From Acanthaster planci (taxonomy: Eukaryota > Echinodermata > Asteroidea > Valvatida > Acanthasteridae): a DNA stretch of 27,586 bases. The notes beneath the pieces are model-generated. The model was not told the origin of the DNA. It ran no database searches and saw nothing but the letters and a program-made list of their open reading frames with translations. This document shows, piece by piece, positions 22,801-27,586 of the stretch. The position numbers were made by a program, and so were the translations under genes. Numbering within the stretch: position 1 is the stretch's first letter; each line of letters begins with the position of its first letter. Location of the stretch: contig NW_019091456.1 of NCBI RefSeq assembly GCF_001949145.1, positions 953,650 through 981,235 on the forward strand. Reading direction: 5' to 3'.

Positions 22801-23904
22801 GCGCAATTTTCTTCACAGCGGAGGCTTCTTTGCTCGGGACTGGACTTTGCTGGCTGACAGACGACTATGAAATGCAAGCGTTGCGGTGGAATCGCCACCA
22901 ACAGCATTAACACTCCTGACCAAAATGGCTCTTTTCAACCATTGAGGGGGTGCTTCTGCTTGAGGCAGATAGAACACTATGATTTGACAGCTTAACACAT
23001 TATACAGAATCATATCTCAGGGGCATGCAGCTGAAAATGCACGTGCATATTTTTCGGTGTAATGTTTTCCACTTGTGAGTCTTCCCTGCAACACGTTCCA
23101 TTTTCATATCATTAAACTTTCGTCGACTGGTATCTTTGTAAAAATCTAGGTCGACTGGAGCTTGCCCCACTGGAGAGGCAGGAGGCAGATGTGGAGTCAA
23201 GTATTGATATAATTGTGTTTTATTCAATTTTGAAAGGAATCAAATCAGGGAAAGGAAAAGCATTAAGTAACAGTTTAAATCAACAGATCTGGTTACGGCG
23301 TTGTAAAGAGAAATATATATGGTTAACATATACATTTGGTAAAGTAGGGCCAAGGTCAAATGACGTAACAACTTATTCGGATCGAACTAGACGGATACAG
23401 AAATAAACGTAAAACTTTTCACCCTAAAAATCCACAGTATCAAGCAGTTCACCAGTCATAAACAGATTCAGATTCAACAGCACCGACAGATTCAATAGAT
23501 TCAGAGAAACAACATCTTTAAGAACCGCGACTGCACTTAAATGTCTAAACTGTAAATGGGTAACTGGCAAAGTGGGGAAAATCAGCGTAAAAAGGAAGAA
23601 AACAACAAGATTCGATTTGACGCGCGCTAATTAAACACTGTTGAGCGCGCAAGTCAAAGCACCCTCAACACCTGTTCTGTTCCTCAGCGGAACACCTACA
23701 ACCAAATGAACTTTGACAACGGATTGTACAAGTCATTTTCGATCGACATTGAGGACAGTCGTTTGTTCTCACCTCCACCGCGTCGTTGTTTTCCTCATTC
23801 TCTGACCCAATCAACCAGTCCAGTTCTCGATCGATGGAGCTGACGGAGTCCGAACGGTCCTTCAGGGGAGGGTGGGGGTTGCCGGGCCTTTCAATCTCCA
23901 TCAT
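19845..23904 (-). CDS. CCDC181: Coiled-coil domain-containing protein 181, ciliary/flagellar
   Basis: Coding exons in transcript order: 23904-23773, 22599-21379, 20784-20630 and 20016-19845 (stop TAG at 19845-19847), giving about 559 residues against roughly 509 in human. Family landmarks in order: LDWLI near residues 28-32; RKVKFSEEVIAVEFPEE at 147-163; ILIERDGKFEL at 256-266; a Lys/Glu/Arg-rich coiled coil at about 380-503; and a C-terminus ending IYRYTDWYGYRF, like the aromatic FRFTDHYN end of the vertebrate protein. Residues about 165-255 are acidic and low complexity, and about 285-365 are Pro/Ser/Arg-rich and probably disordered. An AFxxWLxxK motif occurs three times (W425, W463, W504). 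In mammals CCDC181 is a microtubule-associated protein of sperm flagella and motile cilia. Donors GTGAGA, GTAACG and GTAAGT and all AG acceptors keep frame. An in-frame TGA upstream with no intervening ATG fixes the start at 23904; the next codon is also ATG (23901) and has the better Kozak context. Confidence 0.93.
20017..20629 (-). other. CCDC181: CCDC181 intron 3
   Basis: Phase 2 intron between donor GTAAGT (20629-20624) and acceptor TTGCAG ending at 20017. It splits the Gln codon of the third AFxxW motif. Nothing else is seen in it. Confidence 0.9.
20785..21378 (-). other. CCDC181: CCDC181 intron 2
   Basis: Phase 0 intron from donor GTAACG (21378-21373) to acceptor TTTTCAG ending at 20785. 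Reading through the donor would add 22 residues (VTTSEEAFRK...) and then stop, so intron retention would truncate the protein before the second and third AFxxW motifs. Confidence 0.88.
22600..23772 (-). other. CCDC181: CCDC181 intron 1 of the coding region
   Basis: Phase 0 intron from donor GTGAGA (23772-23767) to acceptor CTTTTTCAG ending at 22600. It contains a GC-rich hairpin at 23616-23658. No other feature is visible. Confidence 0.9.
23616..23658. repeat. Hairpin, 13-bp stem with a 2-base bulge
   Basis: TTTGAC plus GCGCGCT (23616-23628) pairs with AGCGCGC (23644-23650) and GTCAAA (23653-23658), leaving two unpaired A and a 15-base loop. It lies about 115 bp inside CCDC181 intron 1, close to the donor. 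Confidence 0.8.
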
Positions 23905-23951
23905 AGGCACCGTCAATCTTGGTTCTGGCAGTTTTCAATGACCCTTTGTAT
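23905..23951 (-). other. CCDC181: CCDC181 5'UTR part of the first coding exon
   Basis: On the minus strand an acceptor (TTTTACAG) ends at 23952, followed by 47 untranslated bases before the ATG at 23904. An in-frame TGA at 23937-23935 shows this stretch is not coding in the main frame. A separate leader exon is therefore expected upstream; the best donor candidate is at 25394-25389. Confidence 0.65.
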
Positions 23952-24045
23952 CTGTAAAATAATGCCAATGCAATGTGTATTCATTCTCGTAGGTTCCTGT
24001 AATGCAGGTTTTTGGGGGTTACATTGAATATAGAGATTGTTCTTA

Positions 24046-24538
24046 CAGGCCTTGCGCCAACTTTTTTTCTTGGCTAGCCCACTGGGCTCGTTAACTGGAT
24101 ATTTTACTAGCCCGTTTTAGAGTTTTACTAGCCCTTATATACAAAATTAAAAAAACTTAAAATTTGTTATCAGTTCAGCAATAAAGAATTTGACATTTCG
24201 GAAAATAAAAGGCTGATGGCATAAATAAAGAGGCATGTATATTAGTTAAATACACTGTATCACTTGATTCACTGGTAATGGAGTCGGGAACAAAATCACT
24301 TCTTTGCTCCATCTTTTCCTTCATTTGGGCTGCTTACGTTAGGCAAAAATTGCCATATTTTGCTCACTTTCTGATATTTGTATTGATATTGATTTATATT
24401 GAATACATGTATTTATTTTGATCTAAGTTTTAACAATTTTTCACTAGCCTACCCAGCAACCAAGGAACCAAGTATAGGTAGCCCAGAGCATTTTTAGCTA
24501 GAATTTGTACGCTGGGCTAGTACTAATTTGAGGCCTGT
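24046..24538. mobile_element. Interspersed element rich in CTAGCCC words
   Basis: The ends show short inverted repeats, ACAGGCCT at 24047 and AGGCCTGT ending 24538, each followed inward by CTAGCCCA. Inside, CTAGCC words recur (about 24076, 24111, 24128, 24446, 24520). CAGGCCT-type ends would suit a hAT-like element, but no 8-bp target duplication is visible. Confidence 0.5.
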
Positions 24539-24740
24539 CCTACATGTATAACCAAAAACATACATGTAACCATTAAGTTCAAGATCAAGGGTTTAAGTCA
24601 CATCAGAGAATTTCGGTGATTTTTTTTCTGGAATGTTGCCAGTTAATTACTTTTATTCAGTCTCAGCACGGGGATCAAAAGAAGACTACAGGAGAAACTG
24701 TGATAAAATCTGAAGAAACAAACACATTGAAGCATGGCTT

Positions 24741-24844
24741 GGGCAAAGTGGAAATGGGGGAAGTGGGGATAGGGTGAAATGGTAATGAGGCTAAATGCTT
24801 AGGGCCGAAGTGACATGAGGCGAAGTGAAAACAGGGCAAAGTGA
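24741..24844. repeat. Degenerate G-rich minisatellite (GGGCRAAGTG type)
   Basis: Words such as GGGCAAAGTG, GGGGAAGTGG, GGGCCGAAGTGAC, AGGCGAAGTGA and GGGCAAAGTGA follow each other at roughly 11-18 bp spacing. Confidence 0.6.
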
Positions 24845-25394
24845 CTGACACCCATTTATATTACCGAGTTTCCCTAGAAATTTAGAGTTGTAAATCTGTC
24901 TGTGGGGCATTTGTCGTTCAAGACTCAAAGTCAGAAAGGGACAACATACCAATGTGTAGGTCTAATGATACCAAGAGTACGCGGACATGCTATTGAGGGC
25001 TGCTGTTCTTATTTTCCTAAGAGAAAATTGTGATCACGGTGATTGATTACAGTTTGCTCTGTATTACACAAAAATATCCAAAAAACATCTTGAAACATCC
25101 CTTCTTCAAATCAGTTTCGTGAGCTTTGAAGAGCTCAATGGAATCCTAACTGATTGTGATATCTAAAATGTTTCTCTTGACATTCTCTCCAACTTCCAAG
25201 ACAACTTCAAAACAAAACAAAAAAACCCCTATTTTTTAGCCTCCCCGGCCCTACCAAGTGCACCTCCTGGGAAACTATAAGAGGCTAAGTGTCATGAGTG
25301 AGAATCCTCACACATCACTCCATTGCATCTACACGCACTAACTTAGTTAACGTTAGCATGACATGCGAGGTTGACATGGAGGAAAATCACTCAC

Positions 25395-25600
25395 CGAGAT
25401 CGCAATCTTTCATGTCTTGCTCTGCTCCAGCTGTTCTTCCCTTTCAAAATACGTCTTCAATTCCCCATTTCCCGATCCCGTTTAATATTTCCACATCTTG
25501 AAATCCACGGTTATCCTGTGAAGATGCATGCCAATCGCCTTACTCCATAAACTGATGACTTCACAATGACTTTGGTTCAGAAAAGAAAAGAGGATCCGCT
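25395..25600 (-). other. CCDC181: Probable non-coding leader exon of CCDC181 (5' limit approximate)
   Basis: A near-ideal 5' splice site on the minus strand (CTCG then GTGAGT, 25394-25389) lies 1.44 kb upstream of the 5'UTR acceptor at 23952. The exon's 3' end at 25395 is read from this site. The 5' end is not visible, and 25600 is only a guess placed below the X-box-like site. The exon would contain a short upstream reading frame starting at 25413. An RNA-seq junction 25395-23951 would settle it. Confidence 0.45.
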
Positions 25601-25683
25601 TCCCACAAACAAATCGATAATTTCGTACANATACAAATAAACGCGTTGCATGCATCATCATATATAGTACGTGTTTTGTCGCA

Positions 25684-25697
25684 GTGTCATTGGCAAC
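25684..25697. promoter_or_regulatory. Candidate RFX X-box upstream of CCDC181
   Basis: The sequence GTGTCATTGGCAAC has a perfect right half-site (GGCAAC) and a degenerate left half compared with the X-box consensus GTTRCCATGGYAAC; 10 of 14 positions agree. RFX factors drive many motile-cilia genes, and CCDC181 is one. The site lies about 290 bp upstream of the inferred leader exon donor, where a promoter is expected. A match of this quality can occur by chance; the location is what makes it worth noting. Confidence 0.4.
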
Positions 25698-25799
25698 GCA
25701 AAGACGTAATTGAGTGGTTGAGCCGGGCCAGGCTACCAGTAAACGTCTCTCTTATAATGTGTGTACTTGAGTCTGTGTACTAGACTGTTAATCCCTATT

Positions 25800-25813
25800 G
25801 CGCCCTCTTGGGG
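25800..25813 (-). promoter_or_regulatory. Candidate CTCF-type motif
   Basis: Minus-strand CCCCAAGAGGGCGC agrees with 13 of 14 positions of the bilaterian CTCF core. It lies between the divergently oriented CCDC181 promoter and the downstream plus-strand gene, a sensible place for a boundary or promoter-proximal site. This is motif evidence only. Confidence 0.3.
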
Positions 25814-26980
25814 CGTTAATTTCGCAGTCGAACTCTCAACGAGGGGCATGTATGGACTGTTCAGTGCAGATCCGGCTTCTTAAAAAAGTACCAAAATAAC
25901 TTCTTTATTTCGATTGCGGCATTTGCGCTTTTGCTACAAACTGACCCCACTGTCCGAAAAGTTTGGTGACTGATATATACTTGAACATGAAAAATCTCTA
26001 AACGGGAACATAAAGAGTCACTGAGTACAGCTACTTGTAGTTCAAATGCAAAGAATAAAAATAGAACTGTGCCATATAAAGAACTATTAAACTATTTAAA
26101 CTTTAAAATGAACGCCAAGAGTATGCTATCATATCCTAAGTGTTGTCAACTAGCTGACTCCTTTTTTTGCAATTTACCTCGAAAATCGCCGCCTTTCGCT
26201 CACTCTAAAGCTATCTTCAGTTATCGCCACACCGCTCATGCACAGTTTGCTTACACAGCTGCAACCAAGATTCTTGATCACATTTACCTAGTTTTCATCG
26301 TCCTGAGTTCGCTCCATCGATGTTTCAATGTTGCTTTATCAGCGGCTGAGCGACTGATTACACTTAGCAGGTAAATATTCTCCCTTGTAATCATCAAACA
26401 ACAGCACCGTCCCAGTGCCTCACTGTGGTATAAAGCATTCTGTTCCAGAGAGGGCTCAATTTGTCATTGCTACAGCTGAATAAACAATGCTGTCGTCAAC
26501 TTATTTTTACACTGTAAGTTTTTATCATCTCTCCTGTGAAAATTCCAAAGGGAAAAATATCCAATGGTGCCGTGGGTTAGGTACATTCTCGATTGCCACA
26601 TTATAATTATCTACAATCGGGCAAAGTCGAGGCCGGCGGTAATCAGTTTTTGAAGTTTGCTGCGTTTATGTTGCACCCGGAGGTAAAATTTCCGATTACA
26701 TGTCAACACAATCACGTGACCTCTTTTCCCTTCTTTTTGACATCACATTCTCGTGATTGCTATCCGGTTCGTGACTTCGTCATACACGCGCCCCACCGAT
26801 TGCAAGCTTCCATTGGATGAGCACAGAAGTTGCGCGTTACCTCCCGCTTCTGTAGCTCTGCAGTGGCCATGGTTTGAACTAGCTGCAGTGACGCCCCACT
26901 AGTAATACAAACCAGATTGGAACGTTTGGCTACGTTCAATTTATTCAGGGACGCTGTCTGGTGACAACTTATAAGAAATC
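25814..26980. other. Intergenic region upstream of the signal-peptide gene
   Basis: Lies between the divergent CCDC181 promoter and the TATA box at 26981. The 101-codon plus frame at 26069-26374 and the 75-codon frame at 26593-26820 show no recognisable protein or suitable splice context. No repeats are obvious. Confidence 0.6.
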
Positions 26981-26988
26981 TATATAAA
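26981..26988 (+). promoter_or_regulatory. TATA box of the signal-peptide gene
   Basis: TATATAAA lies 57 bp before the ATG of the plus-strand gene at 27045. Transcription would be expected to start near 27010, giving a 5'UTR of about 35 bases. A strong TATA box and a short leader suit a regulated, tissue-specific gene, unlike the two neighbours, which show no TATA box. Confidence 0.7.
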
Positions 26989-27044
26989 GGGAAGTCTCGA
27001 ACTGCCTTGGAATCGTCGCAGCACCTTGCAAAGAGAAGGCCACC

Positions 27045-27358
27045 ATGAACAGGACTTACTTCGTAGCACTTGCAATCACCATCCTGCTACTTGGTAAATT
27101 CATCGTGTCTCGTATGACGTTTGACAAAATAAAAATCCGTCGTTTTTCTGCATTTTTCAAATATATCTCCGACTCAAACATTTTCTATTTAATTACTTTA
27201 CTTCAAGGATTAATGTGAAGTGACAATTCACCTCACTAATCAGTAGTGTACAAGTGGTTTGTTGAAAGCACACAGATACCGCATTTTGATTTCATAATTG
27301 TGGTTTTCGGTTTTTTTCCTTCTAACAGCGACATGCGGCACAAGAGGCGTTGCTGAAG
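27045..27358 (+). CDS. Secreted protein, first two exons only, runs off right edge
   Basis: Exon 1 (27045-27093) starts in a textbook Kozak context (GGCCACCATG) and encodes MNRTYFVALAITILLL. Exon 2 (27329-27358) adds ATCGTRGVAE. Together they look like a classical signal peptide: a short Arg-containing n-region, a hydrophobic core of about 12 residues, then small residues with likely cleavage after Gly or Ala near residues 20-25. Donors are GTAAAT (weak after +4) and GTGAGC; the acceptor follows a T-rich tract (CTTCTAACAG). Both introns are phase 1, as is common in genes for modular extracellular proteins. The mature protein lies outside the window, so the family cannot be named. A TATA box stands 57 bp upstream. 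Confidence 0.72.
27094..27328 (+). other. Intron 1 of the signal-peptide gene
   Basis: Phase 1 intron with donor GTAAAT and a T-rich tract ending CTTCTAACAG. CTAAC just before the acceptor AG resembles a branch-point word but is too close to serve as one. Confidence 0.7.
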
Positions 27359-27586
27359 GTGAGCAAGCATTAAGCTGGTTTTCATTGCGAATTTATGATG
27401 GCTTGATGGCTGCTAGCTTTGCCAGGATATGGTCCATTTAGCCAATGTGACACCATAAAAGAGTTTTTAATTAATGCAATCTGTCAATAGGACCAAGTAA
27501 AGAAAGAGTTTGTTGTTAACTTGCAGTGTGGCCTGTTTGTTTGATAACTGTTTATAGTATATATACTAATATATATTGCTTCTTTT
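27359..27586 (+). other. Intron 2 of the signal-peptide gene, partial
   Basis: Begins with donor GTGAGC after a phase 1 codon. No acceptor or further exon is recognisable before the window ends. Confidence 0.6.

Larger units (their letters stand above)
23952..25394 (-). other. CCDC181: Probable 5'UTR intron of CCDC181
   Basis: Inferred from a good acceptor ending at 23952 and a strong donor at 25394-25389. It holds an interspersed element (24046-24538) and a G-rich minisatellite (24741-24844). Confidence 0.45.

Noticed and set aside
26069-26374. 101-codon plus-strand frame
   Set aside because: No signal, domain or promoter; AT-rich random-looking composition.
1-27586. tRNA, rRNA or spliceosomal snRNA genes
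   Set aside because: No B-box-type GGTTCGAATCC word, rRNA stretch or U1 snRNA 5' end (ATACTTACCTG) was seen by eye on either strand; a covariance-model search was not possible.

Overview
The window is nuclear DNA from an intron-rich animal. It carries two recognisable genes on the minus strand and the first exons of a third gene on the plus strand. Small exons are bounded by GT-AG splice sites and lie in long AT-rich introns full of short inverted-repeat elements. Frequent ACATGTAC-type words, the style of the repeats and the presence of a cilia gene suggest an invertebrate deuterostome. Amphioxus (Branchiostoma) is my first guess, from general impression only. There is no sign of bacterial or phage DNA.

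Layout. (1) Positions 287-15597, minus strand: SNRNP70, the U1 snRNP 70 kDa protein. Six coding exons can be joined in frame into 189 complete codons, from the ATG to the end of the RRM domain. The arginine-rich C-terminal part lies beyond the left edge. (2) Positions 15598-19844: the SNRNP70 promoter side, then intergenic DNA and the probable CCDC181 3'UTR. (3) Positions 19845-23904, minus strand: CCDC181, a ciliary/flagellar microtubule-associated coiled-coil protein. Four coding exons join into about 559 residues, complete from ATG to stop. A 5'UTR exon part lies at 23905-23951, and a probable leader exon ends at 25395. (4) Positions 25400-25850: the inferred CCDC181 promoter, with an RFX X-box-like site and a CTCF-like site. 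(5) Positions 26981-27586, plus strand: a TATA-box promoter followed by the first two exons of a small secreted protein gene that runs off the right edge.

The most interesting signal is in the 6.7 kb SNRNP70 intron at 389-7119. This is the intron that splits the RRM after the Met-His-Ser codons. On the transcribed strand it contains 14 copies of GGTAAG, the core of a 5' splice site, and 12 of them are packed into 1.3 kb (1272-2557). I saw none on the opposite strand of the intron. Six copies sit in an identical 14-base core, four of these in a tandem array. Because the gene encodes the U1 subunit that helps recognise 5' splice sites, a decoy or autoregulatory function is plausible. A chance minisatellite is the main alternative.

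Other structure includes a piggyBac-type MITE with TTAA target sites, a PIF/Harbinger-like element with TAA target sites, several other inverted-repeat elements and hairpins, and two diverged copies of a dispersed repeat. No tRNA, rRNA, snRNA or CRISPR feature was found by eye.
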